The notes under the pieces: model-generated
Databases searched by the model: none
What the model was told of the DNA's origin: nothing
What the model saw: only the letters and a program-made list of their open reading frames with translations
Origin: Hermodice carunculata
Taxonomy: Eukaryota > Annelida > Polychaeta > Eunicida > Amphinomidae
Direction of reading: 5' to 3'
NCBI GenBank assembly: GCA_964020975.1
Contig: OZ026624.1
Coordinates: 27,376,556-27,440,555 of the forward strand
Length of the DNA: 64,000 bases
Made by a program: the position numbers and the translations under genes
In this document: piece after piece, positions 58,801-64,000 of the stretch
Layout of the letters: each line of letters starts with the position of its first letter
Position numbering within the stretch: the first letter of the stretch is position 1

Positions 58801-61408
58801 TACTGTGAACGATTTACCAAAGGTGATTTATGCTTGAGTTTTGGCAGGACGAGGATCATTACACATGAGGTATTCGTAAAGAGCATTAAATCACATTACG
58901 TTTAAAGGGTTTAGGTAGCCTGTATTATTTTCATATCAAAGGTGGCATGTCTTGTGTTTCACTTAGTAATTACTCATGGATCTCGGTGCTTGGGGTCTTA
59001 TGTGGTCATCAAGAACGGCGGCCTGGTCGGATGATCTGATAGATCATATTTTATCAATGGAATCTTAGCAAAGGATTGGACCATACCAACCATAGAATCC
59101 TATTAGAATAGTTGCCCAACATAAAGTCCATCCAGTTAATGCCATAAGGTACCATGGCTTCCTATGCGAGAGACAACGAAGGGGAAAGTAGCTTCAGTGA
59201 AGTGAGATTTCTCCCAAAATAAATGAATGGTTTGCGTCAAGGAGCCCTCGTTGCCCTGAACGTTTAATTCATATGGTGTCTGATCTTGAGACTATATTAC
59301 CTAGGGTCATTTCTATGACCATAAAACTGTCATCAAAATTGAAGAAGGGCCATACATCTCAATTGCCTTCAGTGTGATGTTGGAAGGTTTACATCTCTCT
59401 TATGCATTATAAAGTCAGATGTCAACCTCCCAACATCAAACAGTTCTAGAAACCAAGCAAAGCAAAATCTGCAAAAAGTGATTATCACCTTATTAATGTC
59501 TGTTGTTGTAAAAAATCAATTCAAGTCAAGTCAAGGATCTGCTTTTTGTATTCACTTCAATAGTTGAATTTTCCGTAGAATTTCAAAATTTGCATGACAA
59601 ATAAAAATATTGAATCCATATCAAACTGAAAAAAAATATAGGAAAACTGTGCATTCACTTTACACAACTGCTGTATAAACAAAAGATAAGTAACACCAAT
59701 GTCAATAACAAAATCCAATTTTCCACTTTATGTAATTTTCAAAAATATATACTCTGTTGGATTTATAGTTTTTTGTGTTTTATGGCCCTATTTCGTGCAC
59801 ACCTCTGCTAAGCAGATGTATATACTTACATATACGGGGTTGACAAATGCGGGTCTTGCCAAAGTGTATAAAATTCGTTATTGGACCTTTCTACAAATAT
59901 GTGTGCCCTGGTTGCCCTACTTCACTCTCTCAAATCTTCTTCAATGCCACAGAGTCTATTCAGAGACGTGCTGCCAAAATAATCCTCTCGTCTTTGTCAT
60001 ATAGAAGTGCCTGCTATGCACCCAAATTAGAGCTGTTCCCAACCACATGCTTTGACTTGTGCTATTTCGTTTTCTAAGGTATGAAGTTCCCATGCATAAA
60101 CTCGTTCCCTTCAGCTTCATGAAATGACACTTGTTTGATTCGCAGTAAATTTCTTGAAATATGTTGTAATTTGATTTTATGACAAAATCTGCACATTACT
60201 GATCATTCAGAAGCAATGTCAATAGTCAAACTGTAAAATTAGAGCTTTTATTTTATTTGCACTTATTGTTGTTAATTTATTTATGTTTCATTTCAAGGTC
60301 ATCGTATTATTACCTTTATTGAGACCATTTTGATGTGTACTTTCAACCTACGGTTGCCAATTATCTATCTATCTATCTAGCTCCGTCTATCTATCTAAAT
60401 TAAAAACTAAACGTTCATAGACTTTGGAAACATTACAGAGAAGAAAAATGGGGCTGTTAATTACTTTTCACCTACCAGACGTTTTAGATATTCGACATGA
60501 TCCTATTAAATCTTTTCTATTTTTCTCAACATTTTTTTTTCTGTTAGCATGAAACTTAATTAAAAAGAGTGGAAAATTTGCATTTTGGCGCTTTTGTCCC
60601 ATTCGAGCGAAAAAAGATTGAAGTGGTGAATTTCTTTCAGAAAAGGAAAGTGAGTCATGGAAAAATCAAAATGGATAGAAAATAAACTCTGTTTTCAAAA
60701 CTGTACAATAAATTTTCAAATAATCAAATAATCGAACTGGAAAAGTGGGAATAGTATACTCATAAATTGTAATTATCGGCGCTCGTGTAAAAATTGTCAT
60801 TTCATTCCTTCTTGTCCTAGTATGTCACGAGAACTGATCCGGTGTGTGTCTACTGGGATTTTTCCGCCAACAGTGGAGATGGAGGATGGTCTCGTCAGGG
60901 CTGCAAGGTCAATGGGACAAGGAATGGCACAACAGTTTGTCATTGTAATCATCTCACCAATTTTGCTGTTCTTCTGGTAAGAAATAACATTACCTGACGC
61001 CCCTATACCATCCAGATGATGCAATTAGTATATGTTCTCATTGCACCCAAAAGCCAATAGAGCAAACGAAACGCTCTTGGTAGTAGATGGCGCCACCTGA
61101 AGATCAGCATAATATCTACGTGTTGTGGAAATTGATGAACCGCACAAATGGCCTTTTTAACTGCCAGGCTAACATAGAGTATTTGATTATGATCGCCTCT
61201 CCAATATAGTTTATAGACATTTGCGCCTTGTTTGCGCACTGGAGTCAATAGGGAAAACACAAAGAATCAAAGAAAGCATTTTCCTTTTTTGTTATTCTAA
61301 TACAACAGCGCTTTTAACTTAACAACGTAACTTGCTTTCCTTTTTCGCCATCTCTTCCTTGTGTAGGGTAACTTCTACATCCTTGTAGTAAACACTACGG
61401 TAAACTGA
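33031..61408 (+). CDS. GAIN/GPS-domain (adhesion-GPCR-type) gene, 9-exon model without 7TM
   Basis: Joined exons: 33031-33127, 35221-35691, 46662-46759, 53673-53819, 54541-54635, 55888-56165, 56768-56985, 60821-60976, 61367-61408 (533 residues). Every junction has AG/GT ends and matching phases (1,1,0,0,2,1,0,0). Predicted product: signal peptide (1 to about 27); a beta-rich module of unknown family (33-189); a Thr/Pro/Arg-rich linker (190-222); a GAIN domain (about 223-513) ending in a GPS motif with four Cys, two Trp and the cleavage triplet HLT (512-514). The protein would act outside the cell; about a dozen N-glycosylation sequons support this. In adhesion GPCRs and polycystin-1 the GAIN domain self-cleaves at HL/T. 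Here the model stops 13 residues after the GPS exon, so it would be secreted. The alternative is that exon 9 is false and membrane exons lie beyond 64000. Exons 1-8 are well supported; exon 9 is not. Confidence 0.8.
35221..35691 (+). CDS. Exon 2: beta-rich module, phase 1-1
   Basis: Begins after TTCTTTCAG and ends at AAAG/GTAGGA. It encodes 157 residues with alternating hydrophobic strands: GIIQSWEFYAGEQDIVYLQI, then KYKLIGHSS, IPVEKGDVLGFF and SLSIYVQL, ending SPCWSFSFNVQI. There are three Cys and an NYT glycosylation site at the start. Both ends are in phase 1, the arrangement used for domain shuffling. I do not recognise the family. Confidence 0.85.
37061..37101. repeat. (CA)n microsatellite
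   Basis: A CA-dinucleotide tract with AAC interruptions, adjacent to R1 copy 2. Confidence 0.95.
37105..37430. repeat. Dispersed repeat R1, copy 2
   Basis: The second copy of the repeat at 29345-29700, in intron 2 of the GAIN gene, same orientation. Confidence 0.75.
38334..38370. promoter_or_regulatory. GC-rich nested hairpin with a TGACGTCA palindrome
   Basis: ACGTCATGG (38334-38342) pairs with CCATGACGT (38360-38368), and inside it GGCCC (38343-38347) pairs with GGGCC (38351-38355). The right arm completes TGACGTCA (38363-38370), the consensus CRE bound by CREB/ATF factors. It lies in intron 2, in an otherwise AT-rich setting. A regulatory role is inference only. Confidence 0.4.
39578..40388 (-). 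mobile_element. Internally deleted Tc1-type element with clear TIRs
   Basis: The left end TATACTCATCAAAAAAGAAA is the near-exact inverse of the right end (40360-40388), which reads inward TATACTCGTCAAAAAAAAAG. Both continue as AACTTATA. TA dinucleotides border both ends, as expected for Tc1/mariner insertion. At about 0.81 kb it is roughly half an autonomous element. It keeps the last third of the transposase and lacks the DNA-binding domain and first catalytic Asp. It lies in intron 2 of the GAIN gene. Confidence 0.85.
39667..40020 (-). pseudogene. Tc1-type transposase, C-terminal fragment
   Basis: On the minus strand it reads CLQWPAESPDLSPIEHLWDA, giving the final catalytic Glu, then LGRRVKQHLRETSSADDWKR and a C-terminal tail with VVRSMRKRIEECIREHGGY. 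This is the last third of the family's usual about 340 residues; upstream coding is deleted. The sequence belongs to a different Tc1 subfamily from the copy at 12.2-13.7 kb. Confidence 0.88.
40763..40868. repeat. (CA)n-(TA)n compound microsatellite
   Basis: About 26 bp of CA followed by about 80 bp of TA with ATACAT interruptions, inside the LINE F 3' UTR. Confidence 0.95.
41041..41080. repeat. (TA)n microsatellite
   Basis: A pure TA tract of about 40 bp inside the LINE F 3' UTR. Confidence 0.95.
41198..43750 (-). pseudogene. LINE F ORF2 (2A-like motif, EN stub, RT, Cys-rich tail)
   Basis: The N-terminal stretch ILHLLSIDVHPNPGP (D-to-P at 43660-43637) is a 2A-like motif, followed by KLCHSNVRSIKSAGKIEEIQ, the first EN strand. 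Sequence then jumps to the EN-RT linker (GNKPWITSVIRKRIRPGNRA), so most of EN is deleted. RT motifs at 42614-42324 include VWHAGLLFKLRQLGI and SWLPIEAGVFQGSIPAPLR, with FFPDD in place of the YxDD-type box. Post-RT LEYGCVLFVNCGQGLSDLLE (41.98-41.92 kb) and the tail LLAPGVHPDLI to SGRFVF (stop at 41198) match LINE C. There are several frame changes. Confidence 0.85.
45340..46111 (-). pseudogene. LINE F ORF1 (coiled coil + RRM-like)
   Basis: From Met at 46111: MGDIGETNATDNL, one frame change near 46030, then KRPWESPTGISPHGKQ. A coiled-coil-like segment follows (LENLTKRVVDLKTELAATNN, then ERKLDDIQSVQDDLEQYSRC), then the RRM-like part SLRIWSNQPESHQEDTDQIV and IDRFHCVGKERLGKSRAFIV, and the C-terminal domain LFVSEELTPKEV. 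This is the best preserved ORF1 of the C/F/G family: 229 codons open from 46029. Confidence 0.87.
46662..46759 (+). CDS. Exon 3: Thr/Pro/Arg-rich linker
   Basis: Begins after CCTTTCCAG and ends CTCAA/GTAAGT. The phase 1 start fits exon 2 and the phase 0 end fits exon 4. It encodes 33 residues: NKTDKPPTVTPTARRSPGST and TRARLKSLSQ. It is a flexible, probably glycosylated stalk between the first module and the GAIN domain. It sits in the roughly 0.85 kb gap between the 5' ends of LINE F and LINE G. Confidence 0.75.
46770..46985. repeat. R2 and first half of R3, gene copy
   Basis: Matches 29770-30045: ATAATCTACTTCATATCATG versus ATAACCTACTTCACGTCATC, the ACATGTAAATG words and GGGGTGGGTGGGTGGGTGCA. 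It includes a TATATG hexamer array (46847-46890). Similarity starts within about 10 bases of the exon 3 donor. Confidence 0.75.
47215..47640 (+). pseudogene. LINE G ORF1 remnant
   Basis: MSNSNMSGASKGGKGEPI at 47215 starts the frame. After changes of frame it reads KRPWIDDCPIGYSSPSTKPH, DEDEDFFAKLTRPRIETWLK and SRKRVALENRMSLLETKLLK (a coiled-coil-like end). The KRPW start is shared with LINE F ORF1. The RRM-like domain is not recognisable. Confidence 0.7.
48371..48781 (+). other. Hydrophobic open frame directly before LINE G ORF2
   Basis: A 136-codon open frame, strongly hydrophobic with several membrane-like stretches (FNYTIVAVLFAMVFILHFLL, FCIVSLFLINICR). It is in the same frame as the 2A-like motif and EN start that follow and is separated from them by one TAA (48779-48781). 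A hydrophobic open frame also lies upstream of ORF2 in LINE C (21064-20777, HIITFVMILLSFVAIFVHFL). It may be an N-terminal extension of ORF2 or chance coding in T-rich DNA. Confidence 0.4.
48803..51935 (+). pseudogene. LINE G ORF2 (2A-like motif, EN, RT, tail), decayed
   Basis: MDVHLNFGP (degraded 2A-like) is followed by FRICHSNVRCIKNPEQLYKI and SERWLDAKYPEQLFSS (EN). A C-run sits at 49012-49030. RT-related pieces: RQLLSSLRPSSTSSSDNIRN (50.25 kb), FLDVSKAFDKVWHPGLLLKL (about 50.68 kb, motif A), SWLPIEAGVTQGSILSLLLF (50.80 kb, motif B), then LSSNLSWHAHITRIINKARQ (51.15 kb). The Cys-rich end is VNIIPYPHCSCSKSNE (51.69 kb), and the tail ends KILLSGSKELWNE. Reading frame changes repeatedly. Confidence 0.83.
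52315..53570. repeat. Second half of R3, then R4 and R5, gene copy
   Basis: AACATATTTTTAACAGGTAA with a following TATG-rich stretch (52319-52370) matches the R3 end. 52727-52985 matches R4 (ATATACATATATTGATCTGA, CAGGCAGCACAG, CACTCTGGGCTGCAACT). 53440-53570 matches R5 (CAGAACTTGTCGTAACT, TGCCTCCCGG). The order is as in 30.03-31.44 kb. R5 ends about 100 bp before exon 4. Confidence 0.78.
53673..53819 (+). CDS. Exon 4: start of GAIN domain (helical part)
   Basis: Begins after TTACTTGACAG and ends TAAAC/GTAAGA, phase 0 at both ends. The 49 residues include MQDVAQKLATLTKDVTLLTA and DDIISTSVLLDNIASI, the amphipathic helix pattern of GAIN subdomain A. Confidence 0.82.
54541..54635 (+). CDS. Exon 5: GAIN domain
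   Basis: Begins after TTTTTTCCAG and ends AACCG/GTAACC, phase 0 to phase 2. It encodes VTRNCIRAFSHILQIPKRNE and NVSNR, continuing the helical subdomain, with two glycosylation sequons. Confidence 0.75.
54636..55887. other. Intron 5, no other feature seen
   Basis: No transposon or coding motif is recognised in this 1.25 kb. Two AG sites lie close to its end; the one at 55886-55887 keeps the phase, whereas the one ten bases later does not. Confidence 0.5.
55888..56165 (+). CDS. Exon 6: GAIN domain
   Basis: Begins after TATATAACAG and ends TTGAA/GTAAGA, phase 2 to phase 1. The coding reads LIQALELLVETMDLQNETQQ, then VEVWNNINDTHPVLGFGVVA, CFEHSNLPNDVMDAVILLPK and SVVTSNFSLE. The AVILLPKSVV block resembles the LPxSL region of adhesion-GPCR GAIN domains. 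There are five glycosylation sequons. Confidence 0.82.
56166..56767. other. Intron 6 with a TA tract
   Basis: Contains a TA microsatellite (56467-56497). An open stretch at 56502-56609 bounded by AG and GT was tested as an exon and does not fit the phase; exon 6 joins exon 7 directly. Confidence 0.6.
56768..56985 (+). CDS. Exon 7: GAIN domain, strand-rich part before GPS
   Basis: Begins after CTGTTTTAAG and ends GGAAAG/GTATGT, phase 1 to phase 0. The coding reads KRSTPYQIGRRDPQSRLVFI, AYAQARLFSSSGDRM, VNSPVISAAIAGVKLQNLSE and PIEIKFSSGK. The VNSPVISA and LSEPIEIKF blocks are the classical conserved strands just before the GPS motif in adhesion GPCRs. Confidence 0.9.
57480..58690 (+). mobile_element. 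LINE H: Tx1/L1-superfamily ORF2 C-terminal fragment
   Basis: From about 57510 the frame has KFIWNSDITNVKESIMHRKI (57.69 kb), then HIIWIKRMYSLPETKWKAIF, then in other frames EIIWFNNYITRDPKKSELYT (58.02 kb) and LDYLSIRLAIPGFWKQ (58.20 kb). The last part reads NNSRRHMVKNIFFIPYQCTK. This order is that of the C-terminal half of Tx1-like (L1 group) ORF2 proteins, different from every other LINE here. The 3' end is TTGTGAAAATAAGGATTCAA at about 58.69 kb. It is 5' truncated, as LINE copies usually are. It lies in intron 7 of the GAIN gene. Confidence 0.82.
58700..59480 (-). mobile_element. LINE I: decayed EN/RT fragment
   Basis: On the minus strand there is SDQAAVLDDHIRPQAPRSMS (EN SDH-like end, about 59.03-58.97 kb), then ALYEYLMCNDPRPAKTQA (RT, about 58.88 kb), then ARMVFFDVREAFNKVFHLTR (motif A, about 58.77 kb). 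Stops and frame changes are frequent. The fragment is bordered by CAAGTCAAGTC words at 58.70 kb and 59.52 kb. Confidence 0.65.
59840..60080 (+). mobile_element. LINE J: RT C-terminal scrap
   Basis: A 76-codon frame contains IGPFYKYVCPGCPTSLSQIF and IQRRAAKIILSSLSYRSACY, then LELFPTT. This is the post-palm segment of LINE RTs (ExxQRRAxRII), like GVLQRRIIRIIS of LINE B. The rest of the element is missing. Confidence 0.7.
60362..60397. repeat. (TATC)n microsatellite
   Basis: Five TATC units, an interruption (GCTCCG), then more TATC units. Confidence 0.9.
60821..60976 (+). CDS. Exon 8: GPS motif
   Basis: Begins after CTTGTCCTAG and ends CTTCTG/GTAAGA, phase 0 to phase 0, 52 residues. It reads DPVCVYWDFSANSGDGGWSR, QGCKVN, then TTVCHCNHLTNFAVLL. 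All GPS landmarks are present: four Cys, two Trp, and the HLT cleavage triplet followed by the hydrophobic strand TNFAVLL, which acts as tethered agonist in adhesion GPCRs. Self-cleavage is therefore expected. Confidence 0.95.
61367..61408 (+). CDS. Exon 9 (candidate): short tail and stop
   Basis: A good acceptor (pyrimidine-rich tract, GTGTAG/GG) in the right phase opens GNFYILVVNTTVN and a TGA stop. AATAAA follows at 61429-61434. If used, the protein ends 20 residues after the cleavage site with no membrane helix. The alternative is that the spliced partner of exon 8 lies beyond the window and this is a chance exon. Confidence 0.45.
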   Translation, partial: GNFYILVVNTTVN

Positions 61409-61428
61409 GGAGGCAGTGAGTCAACACA

Positions 61429-61434
61429 AATAAA
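61429..61434 (+). terminator. AATAAA polyadenylation signal candidate
   Basis: Consensus AATAAA about 20 bases after the exon 9 stop. Another AATAAA occurs at about 61627. Either could end the short transcript. Confidence 0.45.
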
Positions 61435-62560
61435 ATCTGGCAGTCAACGTGCCTCTTGAGAACTGTGGAAATATGTTTGAATTGTTATGAAGCAGCAACC
61501 CACGGTCCATTCAGCTCATGCATGCATGTAAGAGTCAAGCATAGTTTTGTAATGTGAGCAAATGTCTCAGACGTGGATTTACGTCGGAGCGTGTTTATAG
61601 ATAAATCATGTTAACTTCAACAACAGCAATAAACTCCTCGATTTTGACATCATCTTCGGTGCAGTTTATTGTACATTTTTTGTTTTTATTGGTTGAAGAT
61701 TACCCTTGCTACAAGGGGCGCAGCTACAGGTGGTATAACACATGAATAAACAAATTTATTAGAAGACAATTCAAAATGAAAATACATTCAGACATCTTAA
61801 TGCACGATGTGCCATCCTGAAAATTCGACTCTACAATTGTGTCTCCTTTTATCTTTCACATTGACTGGGCTCCAACTCGGAATTTGAGGGAAAATCCAGG
61901 GTTGGGTATAATCTTAGATGTACCCCTAAGTGTTTGTTTATGCTAATTTAGCTAATGAGGCGAGTAATTAGCCGCGGTTGTTCTTGGAACCTTTATTTTA
62001 TCTTGAAGAGAAAGTAGCTTCTATTGTCGTCACGGGGGGGGGGGGGGGATTAAAGCAGTGTTTATAATTACTATTAATATGATAGCAGGTTCATTAAAGG
62101 AACCTTCATTTGCTGAACAGTCCTTACTATTAATATGATAGCAGGTTCAGAAAAGAAACCTTCATTTGCTGGACAGTCCTTCAAGCTACCTGTTTTCAGC
62201 ATATTAGTTTTGGCTTTTAAGTAGTAAGTCCTTCATTTTTTGACAAAAACAAAAAACAAAAAAAACAAAAACTAAAGTCTGTAGTTAACGAAGAACACTT
62301 CAAAGGTAGAGAGGATCAATTGAGTGTCAGCTAAGCGCCATTGATTCAGTTTTCCTTCAGCCCAAAACATCCAGTCTGTGTATGGACTTGAGTCCAATAC
62401 CATTATTTTTTTCAACTGACACACACACTTACGATCAAGAAACATGTAGACCAGACTTATGGTTAAAACAATTAATGCCATGGTCATAAAGCACCCATTC
62501 TGTCATACACAGAATCTCTTTCAATATTTTTAGTGCAGTTGGAATGTTCAAGTGCATGGA
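61435..62560. other. 3' flank, no gene seen
   Basis: Contains a G-run (62034-62049) and a two-copy tandem repeat (62070-62181). No adhesion-GPCR transmembrane exon is recognisable here on the plus strand. Confidence 0.55.
62070..62181. repeat. 56-bp tandem repeat, two copies
   Basis: 62070-62125 and 62126-62181 share ACTATTAATATGATAGCAGG and differ at about five positions. Confidence 0.9.
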
Positions 62561-63620
62561 GACACGGCAAAGAGTGGCTTTTGCCTAACATTTTCTCAGT
62601 GTTCTCTCATTTCAAAAGTCAAATCTTTGTAGCGTGTATGGCCACCACCTGCAGCTGCACATGATTTTTATCTGCGATGCATGCTGTGAACCATACGCTA
62701 TATTCTGTGTTGAGTACTGCAGCCCCACTTTTCTGTTAAGACCTGGATAAATTGCTGCTGGCTCATCTTGTTGGCCATCCTAGTGGAACGTCGCTGGTCA
62801 AGCTGGTCCTAGGCATGCTCATGTGGACTTATGCCCGGGAAAAGTGCTAGCCAAGCCAAAACACCAACATGTTTGGCCTCCAGAAATGCCATGGTCACTC
62901 GGGTCATATGGGGATGTGCATCATGTAGCCAGGAAAGGTCAAAGTGCAGGAGATATGGTAGAAGGTTTTCATTCATGTACAAGTGAACCATCAAATTGAC
63001 ATCTACCACCACCAGAGGAGTTCTGTGACACATGGACGCAACATTTGCCCAAACCATGATGTTGGCACGGCCTTACCAGTTGCTTTGGAACACAACACAA
63101 GCAGTCAACATACCTCTCGCCACATCTGCACCACACACATTACCAGCCATCAGCCCTCTCCAAGCAAAAGCAGGATTCGTCAAACAACAGGAGTCATTTC
63201 CATTGCGCCTGTCTCAAGCGAGCATGTTAGCTGGGCCATAACAGGTGTTTGTGACAGCGAGCATGGGCTAACTGATTTCCCCTGAAGGGTCATCATGTAC
63301 TCAAATGATTATCCCACATACATCGCCTAAGTGTCGGAGTACTTATGCTGGGGTTGCGTCTTTGTGGCCTTTTTCTGCCAGTCAGAAATCCGTCTCACAT
63401 ATGGAGGATTCGTATCCATCTTTTGCTGATGTGGTAACTCCTCTATGCCGTGGCTGTGTCCTGTCGTCTGTGGACCTTTATTCTTGATGATGAGCAAAGA
63501 GCCTGCTGATGGTATAACGCAATCCATTTGACGTGCCACCTCTGAATGCGAAAGCCATGTCTGTATCATCCTTATGGCAGCAATCAGTACTTGTTGATCG
63601 TGGCAGCATGACGTATGATA
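62560..63620 (-). mobile_element. Decayed Tc1-type transposon copy
   Basis: Minus strand. The N-terminal HTH remnant is MIQTWLSHSEVARQMDCVIP (63.57 kb), and the catalytic part VWANVASMCHRTPLVVVDVN (63.06-63.0 kb) is followed by DLSWLHDAHPHMTRVTMAFL and SPHEHA. The second Asp and the Glu remain, but the spacing is 33, one residue short. A TAG replaces the usual Trp after EHA (62811-62809). The region between HTH and catalytic core is scrambled by frame changes. Element ends were not found. It is an older copy, of a third Tc1 subfamily in this window. Confidence 0.82.
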
Positions 63621-63639
63621 TTGTCATTTCTGCGTTTGT

Positions 63640-64000
63640 CTGGCAGCCTTTTTTAGGGAATGGAAGCTGCTCTTAAAAATCACACCAAAGATGAAACCCA
63701 ATGACATGTTAGCATTCTTGGGTGAAAATATGCAATACCTGTATGGATGCAATGGGTGTTTGTGAAGCTAAAGTGACTTGATTTGTGTATTTTCAGGGCC
63801 ACTGAAGAATTGTAATAAAAGATTTAAACAGAGCTATGCTTTCTGAAAAAAAATATTAAAGAAAAAAATACCTGTATGTTTCATTGATTGTAAGTATGTA
63901 TTTTCCCCCAAAATGTAGATTTAAAACTCACGATCCCGCTCCCACCCTCCCTACCAAAAAACCCCGTCCCTTTCGCATCAAATTCTTCGAAGAATGATCT
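63640..64000. other. Terminal stretch, no feature seen
   Basis: AT-rich sequence without a recognisable gene or repeat. Confidence 0.5.

Noticed and set aside
1-64000. Retrovirus-like, LTR or Polinton-like elements
   Set aside because: No protease, integrase, capsid, envelope or long terminal repeat pattern was recognised; all reverse transcriptase segments sit beside LINE-type endonuclease or LINE tails.

Overview
This is non-coding-rich, AT-rich metazoan DNA. It has long introns with GT/AG splice sites, TA and trinucleotide microsatellites, several clades of non-LTR retrotransposon (LINE), Tc1-type DNA transposons and a Crypton-like tyrosine recombinase fossil. The mix of a GAIN/GPS (adhesion-GPCR-type) gene, PHD-containing and Tx1-like LINEs and a DUF3504 recombinase suggests a marine invertebrate, either lophotrochozoan or non-vertebrate deuterostome. 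I cannot name the species. No bacterial genes, RNA genes, CRISPR arrays or virus-derived elements were recognised.

Layout. 1-1.6 kb is a truncated LINE (EN plus the start of RT). 1.6-7.7 kb has no recognisable gene. 7.76-9.05 kb is a foldback element with terminal inverted repeats, made of 10-11 bp motif arrays. 9.14-10.25 kb (minus) is a decayed DUF3504/Crypton-like recombinase. 10.85-15.88 kb is a LINE with an L1-like ORF1 and a PHD-finger ORF2, interrupted by a nearly whole Tc1 element. 17.04-24.06 kb (minus) is a long LINE with an internally duplicated spacer, followed by an extra copy of its ORF1 end and fragments of two other LINEs (25.3-25.9 kb minus, 26.06-29.05 kb plus). 29.3-32 kb holds diverged repeats and TA tracts that match segments inside the gene downstream.

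33.03-61.41 kb (plus) carries the only host gene I can build. Nine exons with compatible phases give a 533-residue product: signal peptide, one unrecognised beta-rich module, a Thr/Pro-rich linker and a GAIN domain with an intact GPS (HLT) site. The model then stops 13 residues after the GPS exon, with no seven-helix domain in the window. Its introns are filled with transposons: a 0.8 kb Tc1 derivative with clear inverted ends (39.6-40.4 kb), two opposed copies of one LINE family flanking exon 3 (40.6-46.1 kb minus and 47.0-52.3 kb plus), a Tx1/L1-like LINE (57.5-58.7 kb) and two more LINE scraps (58.7-60.1 kb). A decayed Tc1 copy lies at 62.56-63.62 kb.

Points most worth a second look: the GAIN/GPS gene that appears to end without a membrane domain; the foldback element; a paralogous empty site showing that LINE G landed inside an older repeat; a 2A-like NPGP motif before the endonuclease of one LINE family; and the DUF3504 fossil.
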